DNA from: UBA3839 sp902776985
GTDB lineage: Bacteria; Bacteroidota; Bacteroidia; Bacteroidales; Bacteroidaceae
Length of the DNA stretch: 64,000 bases
Direction of reading: 5' to 3'
NCBI GenBank assembly: GCA_902776985.1
Contig: CACYSD010000003.1
Span: 31,905-95,904, forward strand
The notes beneath the pieces are model-generated. The model worked only from the letters and a program-made list of their open reading frames with translations, was not told the DNA's origin and made no database searches. A program made the translations under genes and the position numbers. Shown in pieces: positions 33,772-43,718 of the stretch. Within the stretch, counting starts at the first letter, position 1, and every line of letters begins with the position of its first letter.

Positions 33772-34434
33772 ATGGAAAATATATTCAAGCAAGGGCGTGA
33801 TGCCCTGCAGATGAGCATCTACAAAGTTATTGATCCCGTAGTTTGGTTGATGCGCAAGGTGGGCATGACTCCCAACATGGTTACTACGGTAGGTTTGATT
33901 GGTAATTTGGCAGCTGCCGCAATGATTCTGTATGCAGCTCTGAGTCCTCTGGTTAATCCTTATTCGTGGATAGGATGGGGCGGTTTGGTAATTATTCTGT
34001 CAAGTCTCTTTGATATGTTGGACGGTCGACTGGCACGAACTGCGAACATGGTAAGCAAATTCGGTGCTTTTTATGACTCTGTTCTTGACCGCTATCAGGA
34101 ATTGACAACACTTTCAGCCTTAGCAGTTTTTTTTATGTATTCAGGTAATGCGTTAGGAACTGTAGCCACATTCCTGTCACTCATAGGTTCAATTATGGTG
34201 AGCTATGTCAGAGCCAGGGCGGAAGGACTTGGCTGTGAATGTAAGGTGGGCTTGATGCAGCGTCCCGAACGTGTTGTTCTCACGGCATTGGGCTGTATGC
34301 TTTTCGGTCTTCTGCATGGTAGTATGGGGAGTGATTCTGTTTGGTTTCTGCTCGTTCCACAATTGCTTATAGCAGTGTTGTCAAATGCTACAGCTGTTGT
34401 TCGCATTATTCATGTTTATAAACAGTTAAGATAA
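33772..34434 (+). CDS. CDP-alcohol phosphatidyltransferase (likely phosphatidylinositol-phosphate synthase)
   Basis: 220 residues, about six membrane spans. The signature DMLDGRLARTANMVSKFG then AFYDSVLDR matches the CDP-alcohol motif D-x2-D-G-x2-A-R-x8-G-x3-D-x3-D in full. The family joins an alcohol phosphate or alcohol to a CDP-diacylglycerol. Because inositol-phosphoceramide synthase-type and myo-inositol-phosphate synthase genes follow, the most likely product is phosphatidylinositol phosphate, as for BT_1523 of B. thetaiotaomicron. Phosphatidylglycerophosphate synthase is the main alternative. Three bases separate it from the next gene. Confidence 0.88.
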   Translation: MENIFKQGRDALQMSIYKVIDPVVWLMRKVGMTPNMVTTVGLIGNLAAAAMILYAALSPLVNPYSWIGWGGLVIILSSLFDMLDGRLARTANMVSKFGAFYDSVLDRYQELTTLSALAVFFMYSGNALGTVATFLSLIGSIMVSYVRARAEGLGCECKVGLMQRPERVVLTALGCMLFGLLHGSMGSDSVWFLLVPQLLIAVLSNATAVVRIIHVYKQLR

Positions 34435-34437
34435 AGA

Positions 34438-35343
34438 ATGTTATATAAGTTTAGATATAGTGTTTATATAACATTGATTGTTGCTGTTTATATAGCAGTT
34501 AGCATTGTGCTTATTGGCTATTCTCCCACAACGGTTGCGATGTCTGCGGTGACTCTTGTGCTTGCATGGAGCGGTAGTGCTGCCCGCAGGCTTTTGTTGT
34601 GCTTCTCACCTATGATAGTGTTTGCAATCCTCTATGATTTCATGCGCGTGTATCCTAATTATATGGTTGCACCAATCGACATAGAAGGTTTGTATAACTT
34701 CGAGAAAGATCTGTTTGGAATAGCTGTAGGTGACGGTAATGTGTTGACTCCATCGGAGTATTTTGATGCACACCACAATGTGGTGCTCGATCTGATATCA
34801 GGAATCTGCTATCTGTTGTGGGTGCCGCTGCCGCTTGCCTATGCTTTCCGTCTCTATTTTACCTGTAGATATGAACTCTGTCTGAAATTTCTGCTTGCGT
34901 TCCTGTTTGTGAACATAGTCGGTTTCACGGGTTATTACATTCATCCTGCAGCTCCGCCATGGTACATTATTCAGTATGGCACCGAACCGATTCTCTCTAC
35001 TCCTGGCAATGTGGCAGGATTAGCGAGATTCGATCAACTGGTAGGAGTTCCCGTATTCCATAGTATTTATGTAAATAATTCCAATGTTTTTGCAGCCCTG
35101 CCATCTCTTCATGCAGCCTATAATCCTGTGGCTCTGTATTTTGCGTGGCGATATGGAAAGGATTATACTTGGGCTGCAGTGATAGGCGTAGTCTCAGTGG
35201 GTGTGTGGTTTGCTGCAGTCTATAGTGGACATCATTATACTATTGATGTATTGCTGGGCATATTGACGGTTGTCGTAGTACTCTCTTTATTTGAATTGAT
35301 AAGCCGGCATTGTAAATTTAAGTTAAAAACTTTTTTACGTTGA
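34438..35343 (+). CDS. PAP2/AUR1-like inositol phosphoceramide synthase
   Basis: 301 residues, about eight spans. It has the PAP2/AUR1 motifs: YYIHPAAPPWY, ALPSLHAAYNPVAL with the first active His, and SGHHYTIDVLLG with the second His and Asp. The HPAAPPWY block is typical of AUR1-like enzymes that move phosphoinositol from phosphatidylinositol to ceramide. Similar to BT_1522 in organisation. The general phosphatase PAP2 activity is a less likely alternative given the neighbours. Confidence 0.85.
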   Translation: MLYKFRYSVYITLIVAVYIAVSIVLIGYSPTTVAMSAVTLVLAWSGSAARRLLLCFSPMIVFAILYDFMRVYPNYMVAPIDIEGLYNFEKDLFGIAVGDGNVLTPSEYFDAHHNVVLDLISGICYLLWVPLPLAYAFRLYFTCRYELCLKFLLAFLFVNIVGFTGYYIHPAAPPWYIIQYGTEPILSTPGNVAGLARFDQLVGVPVFHSIYVNNSNVFAALPSLHAAYNPVALYFAWRYGKDYTWAAVIGVVSVGVWFAAVYSGHHYTIDVLLGILTVVVVLSLFELISRHCKFKLKTFLR

Positions 35344-35421
35344 AAAGTTTTGTTTACTTTGCAATTTAATTGTGTATTTGCACTCAAGATTAAATATATA
35401 ACATATATATAACATTTTTTT

Positions 35422-36750
35422 ATGACTAACAATAAAGTAAAACCAGCAGAAGGCAAGCTGGGTATTATGGTGGTTGGCAATGGAGCCGTTGCCACTACTT
35501 TCATGACAGGTGTGTTGATGGCTCGCAAAGGCTTGACTAAGCCTGTCGGCAGCATGACTCAGTACGACAAGATCCGAATCGGGCAAGGTACAGACAAGAA
35601 ATATCTCCACTACAGCGAGATTGTTCCTATAGCATCACTTAACGACATCGTTTTCGGAACATGGGACGTTTATCCGCAGAATGCCTACCAGGCTGCCATA
35701 TATGCCGAGGTGCTGAAAGAAAAGGACATCGAGCCTGTTCGCAATGAACTGGAGAAGATTGTTCCTATAAAGGCTGCTTTCGACAAGAATTTTGCAAAGC
35801 GTCTTGACGGTGACAATGTGAAGGACTGCAAAACCCGTTGGGAGATGGTAGAAGCCCTCCGTGAGGATATCCGCAAGTTCAAGGCTGAGAACAACTGTGC
35901 ACGTATTGTTGTGCTCTGGGCTGCATCTACTGAAATATATGTTCCTGTAGACGAGAAGGTGCACTACAAGCTTTCCGACCTCGAAGCTGCCATGAAGGCT
36001 GACGACCGTGAGCATATCGCTCCATCTATGTGCTATGCCTATGCTGCATTGACCGAAGGTGCTCCATTCATCATGGGTGCTCCAAATACAACAGTGGATA
36101 TTCCTGCTATGTGGGAACTTGCCGATAAGACTCACATGCCAATTGCCGGCAAGGACTTCAAGACTGGTCAGACTCTTGTGAAGTCTGGTTTTGCTCCTAT
36201 CATCGGAACTCGTTGTCTCGGTCTCAACGGATGGTTCTCTACCAATATTCTTGGAAACCGTGACGGTCTTGTGCTGGATGAACCAGCAAACTTCCGTACT
36301 AAGGAGGTAAGTAAACTCTCTACTCTGGAGACAATCCTCAAGCCTGATGTACAGCCTGACCTCTACGGACACGGCAACGATGAGGATACTCAGTACTACC
36401 ACAAGGTGCGTATCAACTACTATCCTCCCCGCAACGACAACAAGGAGGGTTGGGACAATATCGACATCTTCGGCTGGATGGGCTATCCAATGCAGATTAA
36501 GATTAACTTCCTCTGCCGCGACTCTATCCTCGCAGCTCCTCTTTGTCTGGACCTCTGCCTGCTTAGTGACCTCGCTGCCCGTGCCGGACGTTATGGCACT
36601 CAGCGCTTTCTATCATTCTTCCTCAAGTCTCCTATGCACGACTATACCCAGGGTGAAGAGGCAGTTAACCACCTCTATCAGCAGTACACTATGTTGAAGA
36701 ACGCAATCCGTGAGATGGGTGGCTACGAAGCTGACGAGGAAATCGATTAA
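35422..36750 (+). CDS. myo-inositol-1-phosphate synthase
   Basis: 442 residues, similar in length to archaeal/bacterial MIPS with some extra. It turns glucose 6-phosphate into inositol 3-phosphate using NAD. Visible: the Rossmann loop MVVGNGAVATTFMTG, RIVVLWAASTEIYVPV, GAPFIMGAPNTTVDIPAM, the IAGKDFKTGQTLVKSG stretch that carries the key lysines, and GLNGWFSTNILGNRDG. It completes the supply of inositol phosphate for the two membrane enzymes upstream. Confidence 0.95.
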   Translation: MTNNKVKPAEGKLGIMVVGNGAVATTFMTGVLMARKGLTKPVGSMTQYDKIRIGQGTDKKYLHYSEIVPIASLNDIVFGTWDVYPQNAYQAAIYAEVLKEKDIEPVRNELEKIVPIKAAFDKNFAKRLDGDNVKDCKTRWEMVEALREDIRKFKAENNCARIVVLWAASTEIYVPVDEKVHYKLSDLEAAMKADDREHIAPSMCYAYAALTEGAPFIMGAPNTTVDIPAMWELADKTHMPIAGKDFKTGQTLVKSGFAPIIGTRCLGLNGWFSTNILGNRDGLVLDEPANFRTKEVSKLSTLETILKPDVQPDLYGHGNDEDTQYYHKVRINYYPPRNDNKEGWDNIDIFGWMGYPMQIKINFLCRDSILAAPLCLDLCLLSDLAARAGRYGTQRFLSFFLKSPMHDYTQGEEAVNHLYQQYTMLKNAIREMGGYEADEEID

Positions 36751-36751
36751 A

Positions 36752-39400
36752 ATGCGAAAACATTTAGGATTTTTATTACTGTTACTACTGCAACTGTTAC
36801 CTGCCGACGTGGCTGCACAAGTAACCGGTCAGGTAATAGATGCACGTAGCAAGGAGCCGTTGGACTATGTATATGTCTATTACGAAGGACGTGGCATAGG
36901 CGATCAGACAGATGAAAAGGGACAGTTCGTGCTACGTGATGATTCTTTGTGTCATGAACTTACCGTTTCTACATTGGGTTATGTGACACAAAAGATTCCA
37001 CTTATTCCAGGAAAAACACGAAATCTCAAAATTAAGCTTGTGCCTGAACCCCATATGCTGCAGACGGTTAATGTAGTGGCGAAGAACCATAAGTACAGCC
37101 GTAAGAACAATCCTGCGGTAGAGTTGATGAAGAAGGTGATTGATGCAAAGAAGTATAATGATCTGCATTCCAAAGACTTCTTCTCATTTTCTTCTTACGA
37201 GAAGATGACTTTTTCCATCAATGAGTTCACGGAAAAGATATTTGAACTGGAGGAAGGCAAGCGATGGGCTTTCCTTAAGGAACATGTAGAGTATTGTAAG
37301 GAAACTGGCAAACTGATTCTTCCGCTTACCGTGGATGAAGCGCTCTCAACTCATTACTATCGCAAAGATCCAAAGGCGGAGAAGATTCTGATAAAGGGTA
37401 AGAACTCGCGTGGAATCAATGAACTGATTAATACCGGTGAGATATTGAATTCGGTGCTAAAAGACTGCTTTACCAATGTTAACATTTATGACGAGGAGTG
37501 CCGATTGCTTAAACTTCGTTTTAAGAGTCCTATAGCAAATTCAGCCATCGGTTTCTATCGTTATTATATCCAAGACACGTTGGCTATTGAGGGCGATAGT
37601 GTGATTGATGTGGGGTTTGTACCAAACAATGAACAGGATATTGGTTTTTCTGGCCATTTATTTATTCTCAGAGACACTACTTATCAAGTGCGTAGGGTGG
37701 AAATCACAATTCCTCGTCGAAGTGATGTCAATTTTGTGGAGTCCATGTCTATTAAGCAGGATTATGAGGAACTTGCTTCGGGAGAACGTGTTTCTGTGAA
37801 TAATGATATGCTGATTGAACTCAGAATTAACTCCTGGCTCAATAAATTACAGGTTCAGCGTGCTGTGAGACATTTTGATTATTCTTTTGATCCTATTTCC
37901 AATCAGGTATTCAAGCATATCAAGGGAAATGTTTACACTGAACCAGATGCTACGATGCATACTGACGACAACTACTGGAAAGAATATCGTAAGGTAGAAC
38001 TCACGCAGAGCGAAGGTGAAATGGGTTCGTTCCTTCAGAAACTTACGCAAATCAAGGGATTCAAGGTGGTTATGTTTGGTGCCAAGGCCTTGATTGAGAA
38101 TTTCATCGAAACGTCTGATTCTCTTCAGAATAATAAGTTCGATTTCGGACCGATCAATACCACTATTTCATTCAATCACTACGATGATGTGCGTTTCCGT
38201 ATTTCCGGATTCACCACAGCACACCTCAATCCGCACCTTTTCTGGAGCGGCTACATAGCCTACAGCCCGAAACGCAATAATGTGTACGGGCGTACCGAAC
38301 TCACATATTCCTTTAACCGCAAGGCGTACCTTTCCAGGGAATTCCCTAAGAACAACATACATGTGTCGTATTGGAACGACATCACTTCTCCTTTCGATAA
38401 ATTCGTGCCGACGGACAAGGACAATGTCTTCATGGCATTCCATTCCTCAAAGGTTGACCAGTACAACCACACCAGGGAGTTCAAGATTATGTATGACCGT
38501 GAATGGTATGACGGACTTAAGTTCAATGCTACGTTCACACGTCAGAACAACCGAGCTGTGGATGCGCTCTTCTATCAGCGCCTGGGAACAGACCCTAATG
38601 TGTCAACGCAGGGAATGTCGGCTCTAACTTACGATCCTTCCCGTCATATTCATGATATCACCACATCTGAACTGAAGTTGGGTATGTCGTTCGAGCCTGG
38701 TGCTGCCTATAGCAACACCAAGCAACGACGAATAAAACTCAATAAGGATGCACCAATCCTCTCCCTTAGTCACACAATGGGAATAAAAGGCTTCCTTGGT
38801 GGTGAGTACAATTATAATGTAACTGAAGCTGGTTTCTACAAACGACTTTATGTTCCTGGAGGATGGGGGTATCTGGATACCGACTTGAAAGCTGGCATTC
38901 AGTGGAACAAAGTTCCTTTCCCGTTGCTCATCCATCCTGCGGCAAATCAGTCTTATATCATCATGGATAATTGTTTTGCCCTTATTTCTAATCTGGAGTT
39001 TCTGAATGACCGTTATGCTCAGGCTATGCTTGCATGGAATTTATGTGGAAAAGTATTCAACCGCATACCTCTGCTCCATAAACTTCAGTGGCGTGAGTAT
39101 CTCGGTATCAATGTGCTTTGGGGTTCTCTCTCTGAAAAGAACAATCCTGCATCAAGTAATTACACCGATACAGATCTATTCTATTTCCCAGGACACTTCC
39201 GTAATGATGACAATGGAGGTACTTACTACGAGAATAACACGGTCGTAATGAACAAGCGTGTGCCATATATAGAACTTCGTCTTGGCATTTGCAATGTGTT
39301 CAAGTTACTTCATATAGAGTATGTTCGTCGTATTACATATCTCCACAATCCTGGAACGAATAAAAGCGGAATACGATTCCTGTTCAGGATGATGTTCTAA
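36752..39400 (+). CDS. DUF5686 / carboxypeptidase-regulatory-like outer-membrane protein
   Basis: 882 residues from the ATG at 36752, which lies one base after the MIPS stop; the frame is open to 36710 but that part overlaps MIPS. Signal peptide (LLLLLLQLLPADVAAQ), then a CarboxypepD_reg-like domain (VTGQVIDARSKEPLDYVYVY, residues ~23-110). A long domain follows, ending in a beta-barrel-like region with many aromatic strands and a terminal FLFRMMF. This two-part layout is common and specific to Bacteroidota; the function is not established. Its 3' end overlaps the prmA stop by four bases in convergent orientation. Confidence 0.87.
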   Translation: MRKHLGFLLLLLLQLLPADVAAQVTGQVIDARSKEPLDYVYVYYEGRGIGDQTDEKGQFVLRDDSLCHELTVSTLGYVTQKIPLIPGKTRNLKIKLVPEPHMLQTVNVVAKNHKYSRKNNPAVELMKKVIDAKKYNDLHSKDFFSFSSYEKMTFSINEFTEKIFELEEGKRWAFLKEHVEYCKETGKLILPLTVDEALSTHYYRKDPKAEKILIKGKNSRGINELINTGEILNSVLKDCFTNVNIYDEECRLLKLRFKSPIANSAIGFYRYYIQDTLAIEGDSVIDVGFVPNNEQDIGFSGHLFILRDTTYQVRRVEITIPRRSDVNFVESMSIKQDYEELASGERVSVNNDMLIELRINSWLNKLQVQRAVRHFDYSFDPISNQVFKHIKGNVYTEPDATMHTDDNYWKEYRKVELTQSEGEMGSFLQKLTQIKGFKVVMFGAKALIENFIETSDSLQNNKFDFGPINTTISFNHYDDVRFRISGFTTAHLNPHLFWSGYIAYSPKRNNVYGRTELTYSFNRKAYLSREFPKNNIHVSYWNDITSPFDKFVPTDKDNVFMAFHSSKVDQYNHTREFKIMYDREWYDGLKFNATFTRQNNRAVDALFYQRLGTDPNVSTQGMSALTYDPSRHIHDITTSELKLGMSFEPGAAYSNTKQRRIKLNKDAPILSLSHTMGIKGFLGGEYNYNVTEAGFYKRLYVPGGWGYLDTDLKAGIQWNKVPFPLLIHPAANQSYIIMDNCFALISNLEFLNDRYAQAMLAWNLCGKVFNRIPLLHKLQWREYLGINVLWGSLSEKNNPASSNYTDTDLFYFPGHFRNDDNGGTYYENNTVVMNKRVPYIELRLGICNVFKLLHIEYVRRITYLHNPGTNKSGIRFLFRMMF

Positions 39401-40272
39401 TCTTTTCTTAACTCCAGAACAGCCCAGTTGTTTTTGTCTTGTTGGTGAACAAGGTGAAGGCCTTGCCCCTCAGCTGCGCTCTTTATTGTTGGAATGTCAT
39501 CCGTGAAGAATCCGCTTACGATGAGTGAACCGCCAGGGGTAAGATACTGCACATAGACATGCAGGTCATTTACAATGATGTTGCGGTGGATATTTGCCAC
39601 TATTAGGTCGAACTTGCCCTGAGGTGTGTCCGCTGCAGCTTGTGATATGGCGGCAGCATCACCATGATAAACCTTGATTCTTCCATCTGTTCCGTTTAGT
39701 GAGGCATTGAGCCGTGTGTTCTCCACACTGAACTCGTCTATGTCTATGGCTGCAACATAGTCTGCTTTACTTAATGCCATACAGATGGCAAGAATGCCTG
39801 TTCCGCAACCCATGTCAAGGCACGCCTTCCCTGCGAAATTCCTGCGAAGCAGCAGTTCTGAGAGTTGGTGGGTGGTTTCGTGAGTACCACTTCCAAACGC
39901 CATTCGCGGTTGTAATAGTATGTCGAATGGTTCGGGCTTCACGCTATGCTGTGCATCGTGGATGACGCACAGTCCGGGTATGCATATAGGCTCAAAGCCG
40001 TTCTTCTCCCATTCGTCATTCCAATCCTTGTTCTCCATCTCAGCCATGGAGTAGGAGATACTGGTGTCTTCGAATGGGAACTCCCTGATTATGGCATCTA
40101 TTTGGCTTGACTCCATATCGCATGACTGCAGAATATATGCCTCCACACCATCTTCTGTCTGTTGAAAACTGTCGAACCCTACGTCGGCAAGCAGGGCACA
40201 AAGTACATCCGAAGCCACTTCTGAAAACGGCTCAATAGAAAACTTCCAAACGTTGTAAACCTGATTATTCAT
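39397..40272 (-). CDS. prmA: ribosomal protein L11 methyltransferase
   Basis: 291 residues from the ATG at 40272 (MNNQVYNVWKFSIEP); the frame extends to 40329, but the extra 19 residues are unlike the family. Visible: the PrmA N-terminal domain, PRMAFGSGTHETTHQ, the SAM-binding DMGCGTGILAICMAL, and the catalytic-loop FDLIVANIHRNII. It trimethylates L11. Convergent with the DUF5686 gene. Confidence 0.93.
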   Translation of the reverse strand: MNNQVYNVWKFSIEPFSEVASDVLCALLADVGFDSFQQTEDGVEAYILQSCDMESSQIDAIIREFPFEDTSISYSMAEMENKDWNDEWEKNGFEPICIPGLCVIHDAQHSVKPEPFDILLQPRMAFGSGTHETTHQLSELLLRRNFAGKACLDMGCGTGILAICMALSKADYVAAIDIDEFSVENTRLNASLNGTDGRIKVYHGDAAAISQAAADTPQGKFDLIVANIHRNIIVNDLHVYVQYLTPGGSLIVSGFFTDDIPTIKSAAEGQGLHLVHQQDKNNWAVLELRKD

Positions 40273-40419
40273 AGTTAAAGATAAATCCCCTTTGTTTACT
40301 CTTTTACATAAACGGAAATACTGCGCCAATTATTGCAGAGTGTTAACATTGTTTAATAATTGATGCTCAATAGGTTGAGTTTGAGAATAATTTCGTTACT
40401 TAGCAGAAAAGTAATAAAA

Positions 40420-41124
40420 ATGAAAGCAGATTTATTCAAATTTCGACAATTCACTGTTTGGCACGATCGCTGTGCCATGAAGGTCGGCACCGATGGTGTG
40501 TTGCTTGGAGCATGGGCGAGTGTAGACGGAGCCGCCAATGCGCTCGATGTAGGCACAGGCAGCGGGTTGATAGCGTTGATGCTTGCCCAGCGCAACACAG
40601 AACTGAGAGTTACGGGCGTTGATATAGATAGCGATGCTGTGGCTCAGGCAAGGGAAAACTTTCTTCGTTCGCCTTTTGCCTCCCGTCTGACGGCTCTTGA
40701 AGCTGACTTCACAGCCCCGTTTCCTTATGACCTTAAATACGATGTCATAGTAAGCAATCCACCGTTCTACGTGGAGGATGTCCATTCCCCCGACAGCCGC
40801 AGGAATCAGGCACGCAGTGAGTCTTCCCTGCCGTTTGCCACATTGGTGGATCGTGCTGCGGAGTTGCTTAGCCCGCAAGGGAAGCTCGATGTGGTAGTGC
40901 CCGCTTCCGCAGTTCCCGACATAATACTCTCGGCATCAGCACATGGTCTCCATCTGCTGCGCCGTACTGATGTCCACACCACAGAACGTAAGCCACCCAA
41001 GCGGACTTTGTTGGAGTTCAGCCGCAGCGATGAACCGTCTGTGTGTTCCAAACTTGTCATTCACGATGCCGCTGGAGGCTATTCATTACAGTACCGTCAG
41101 CTCACACAGGATTTCTATTTGTGA
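40420..41124 (+). CDS. tRNA1(Val) adenine-N6-methyltransferase-like protein (YfiC/TrmN6)
   Basis: 234 residues from the ATG at 40420 (MKADLFKFRQFTVWHDRCAM), a start shared with the family; the upstream extension to 40360 is discarded. Visible: KVGTDGVLLGAW, the SAM site DVGTGSGLIALMLAQ and the N6-adenine catalytic motif SNPPFY. In E. coli the enzyme methylates A37 of tRNA1(Val). The tRNA target here is unproved. Confidence 0.9.
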   Translation: MKADLFKFRQFTVWHDRCAMKVGTDGVLLGAWASVDGAANALDVGTGSGLIALMLAQRNTELRVTGVDIDSDAVAQARENFLRSPFASRLTALEADFTAPFPYDLKYDVIVSNPPFYVEDVHSPDSRRNQARSESSLPFATLVDRAAELLSPQGKLDVVVPASAVPDIILSASAHGLHLLRRTDVHTTERKPPKRTLLEFSRSDEPSVCSKLVIHDAAGGYSLQYRQLTQDFYL

Positions 41125-41193
41125 TTTCATGCCTTAAAATGCGGTGTTTCAAACGAATTTCCCTGCTTCTCACAAACTTTATTGTAAAAAAAG

Positions 41194-41224
41194 TTTGCAG
41201 ATTCAAAAACAATCTATACATTTG
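41194..41224 (+). promoter_or_regulatory. promoter of the triple SUMF-domain gene
   Basis: TTTG at 41194-41197 and TACATTTG at 41217-41224, spacer 19. The -33 lies at the end of an inverted repeat AAACTTT (41174-41180) / AAAGTTT (41190-41196), a possible operator or upstream terminator. Confidence 0.75.
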
Positions 41225-41265
41225 CACAACAACCTGATATATTAACTAATTTTAATATAAATAAT

Positions 41266-43695
41266 ATGAAAAGAAGCATTATTACTATGATCGCCCTTAT
41301 GTGTTTCGCTATTGGAGCACAGGCGCAGTATGATGATTACTACAGCATTATCAACGGTACCAAGTATCGCCCAGGTGTGAAGAAGATGGTGGAGAAGGGT
41401 GCCTATGTCGATGCCTACTACATGCTGCAGATAATCAAGTCGGAAGGCTATAGCATGCCTAATCCTCCTACTGACTACAACAAGTATCTCAAACTCACTA
41501 CCGAGAAAGTAACCGACCAGGTAGTGGAAGACTTGATTCCTTACGACAAGGATACCAAGCCCATCGTCGAAATGGCAGCAAGGCTGGGATATAAGCCCGC
41601 TAAGGACTATCTCAATCCCCCAGGCAGCTATACTGGCGGCGGTAGCAGTACGGCAAGCAAGGAAACGATAACAGTCAACGGTGTTTCATTCAATATGATA
41701 CGAGTTGACGGCGGTTCGTTCTCTTTCGGCTCTTCAAATGTGAGCAAGTCCGTTGATACCTTTTATATGGGAGAAACCGAGGTTACCCAGGAACTCTGGT
41801 ATGCCGTGATGGGAACCAATCCTTCACACTTCAGGTCTGACCGTAACCCTGTAGAGTTAGTGTCCTATTACGACTGCCTTGACTTCATCTCAAAACTCAA
41901 CAGCAAGACCGGACGTCAGTTCCGCCTGCCTACAGAAGTGGAATGGGAATATGCTGCCAAGGGTGGTAAACAGTCCAAAGGCTACAAGTACAGCGGTAGC
42001 AACGTCCTGAATTCCGTTTCTTGGAATAGCGGCAATGCCAACAGTTCTACCCACAATGTCAAGATGAGAGCTGCAAACGAATTAGGATTCTATGACATGA
42101 CCGGAAACGTGTGGGAATGGACTAGCACTATAGGTGACAACGACAATGGCAAGCACACTGTACGTGGCGGTAGCTTCTCAGAGGACGAAATAGAGAAATA
42201 CCAGGTAGTGACATTCTCAGGATATTACACAAATGACAAAAAGAACACCAATTGCGGCTTCCGTCTTGCTATGTTAGGTTCAGGCTCTACCGGTGGCAGC
42301 ACTACAGGTCTTACTGGTTCTAAGCAGACCGTCACCGCCAATGGTGTTCAGTTCACAATGATTCGCGTGAATGGCGGTTCTTATCAGATGGGTTCGGAAC
42401 GTACCGACAGTGAGAAACCAATCCACCGCGTATCAGTCAACGACTTCTATATTGGAGAGACTGAGGTCACTCAGGAATTGTGGAAGGCTGTCATGGGAAC
42501 CAATCCGGCAAAGATGTACGGTTTGACCCGTCCAGTAGAGAATATCACCTATAGCGATTGCGAAACATTCGTAAACAAGCTGAGTACTCTCACCGGAATC
42601 AATTTCCGCATACCTACAGAGGAAGAATGGGAATACGCAGCACGAGGCGGCAGCCGTTCTTACGGATATAAGTTCGCTGGAAGCAATGACTATTCTTCTG
42701 TGGCATGGGTAACAGCTAATAGTAACAGCTCCACCCATAACGTTAAGCTGAAGTCTCCTAACGAACTTGGCATCTACGACATGTCGGGTAACGTTCAAGA
42801 ATGGGTCAACAGCGGATGGAGTGAGAACTATAACGCAAGTCGGGACAATTCCCAGCGCGTTGTCCGCGGTGGTGCATACGACCTCACAGACTGGGCTGCA
42901 CACACCACTTATCGCTACGGCTTCTCCAAGAGCACCAACCTCGGACGTACAGGTTTGCGTATTGCGGCTGCTCCTGGTGGAGGCAACTCCAACAACTACG
43001 GCAACAACAATAACTACGGCAACAATAACAACAGTAGTGCGTCAAAGAGATACTTCACAGCCAATGGCGTTCAGTTCACAATGATCCGAGTTAACGGAGG
43101 CTCTTTCCAGATGGGTTCCGAACGCACCAACGACGAGAAACCTGTGCACCGCGTATCAGTCAACGACTTCTATATCGGAGAGACTGAGGTTACTCAGGAA
43201 TTGTGGAGGGCTGTCATGGGAACCAACCCGTCAAAGCGTTTGGGTACACAGCGTCCTGTAGAGTCAATCTCATTCAACGACTGTGAAACATTCGTCAACA
43301 AACTCAACACCCTTACAGGCATGAACTTCCGCTTACCAACCGAGGAAGAATGGGAATTCGCAGCACGCGGCGGAACAAGCTCACGAGGTTACAAGTTTGC
43401 AGGAAGCGATGACTGCAACACCGTTAGCTGGAATAGCAGCAACAGTAACGAAGATACCCACAATGTCAAGATGAGGTCACCAAACGAACTTGGCATCTAC
43501 GACATGTCGGGCAACGTTCAGGAATGGGTTTACAGCTATTGGAGCGACGGCTACAATGGCAGTAAGGACACTTCAAAGCGCATCGTTCGCGGTGGTAGCT
43601 TCGACCTCAGCAACTGGGCTTCACATTGTACATATCGCTATGGCTTCTCTCCAGACACTGCTATCGCCCGCACTGGTTTGCGCATAGCATTGTAA
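41266..43695 (+). CDS. exported protein with three tandem SUMF1/formylglycine-enzyme folds
   Basis: 809 residues. Signal peptide (FAIGAQAQ), a ~110-residue N-terminal region of unknown type, then three copies of the FGE-sulfatase fold starting near residues 135, 354 and 595. Each copy has NGV(Q/S)FxMIRVxGGS, FYxGETEVTQELWxAVMG, FR(L/I)PTE(E/V)EWE(Y/F)AA(K/R)GG and (D)MxGNVxEW. Copies 2 and 3 are close to each other and are joined by an Asn/Gly linker (NNYGNNNNYGNNNNSS). The paired catalytic cysteines of true formylglycine enzymes are missing, so this is probably a binding or structural role, as for GldK-type proteins. A strong promoter precedes it. Confidence 0.88.
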   Translation: MKRSIITMIALMCFAIGAQAQYDDYYSIINGTKYRPGVKKMVEKGAYVDAYYMLQIIKSEGYSMPNPPTDYNKYLKLTTEKVTDQVVEDLIPYDKDTKPIVEMAARLGYKPAKDYLNPPGSYTGGGSSTASKETITVNGVSFNMIRVDGGSFSFGSSNVSKSVDTFYMGETEVTQELWYAVMGTNPSHFRSDRNPVELVSYYDCLDFISKLNSKTGRQFRLPTEVEWEYAAKGGKQSKGYKYSGSNVLNSVSWNSGNANSSTHNVKMRAANELGFYDMTGNVWEWTSTIGDNDNGKHTVRGGSFSEDEIEKYQVVTFSGYYTNDKKNTNCGFRLAMLGSGSTGGSTTGLTGSKQTVTANGVQFTMIRVNGGSYQMGSERTDSEKPIHRVSVNDFYIGETEVTQELWKAVMGTNPAKMYGLTRPVENITYSDCETFVNKLSTLTGINFRIPTEEEWEYAARGGSRSYGYKFAGSNDYSSVAWVTANSNSSTHNVKLKSPNELGIYDMSGNVQEWVNSGWSENYNASRDNSQRVVRGGAYDLTDWAAHTTYRYGFSKSTNLGRTGLRIAAAPGGGNSNNYGNNNNYGNNNNSSASKRYFTANGVQFTMIRVNGGSFQMGSERTNDEKPVHRVSVNDFYIGETEVTQELWRAVMGTNPSKRLGTQRPVESISFNDCETFVNKLNTLTGMNFRLPTEEEWEFAARGGTSSRGYKFAGSDDCNTVSWNSSNSNEDTHNVKMRSPNELGIYDMSGNVQEWVYSYWSDGYNGSKDTSKRIVRGGSFDLSNWASHCTYRYGFSPDTAIARTGLRIAL

Positions 43696-43718
43696 TCCAA
43701 TTGGATTTTTAAGATATC

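Noticed and set aside
35635..36402. Minus-strand open frame (255 codons) opposite the inositol-phosphate synthase
   Set aside because: Antisense shadow; the plus-strand gene is certain and the antisense product has no family features.
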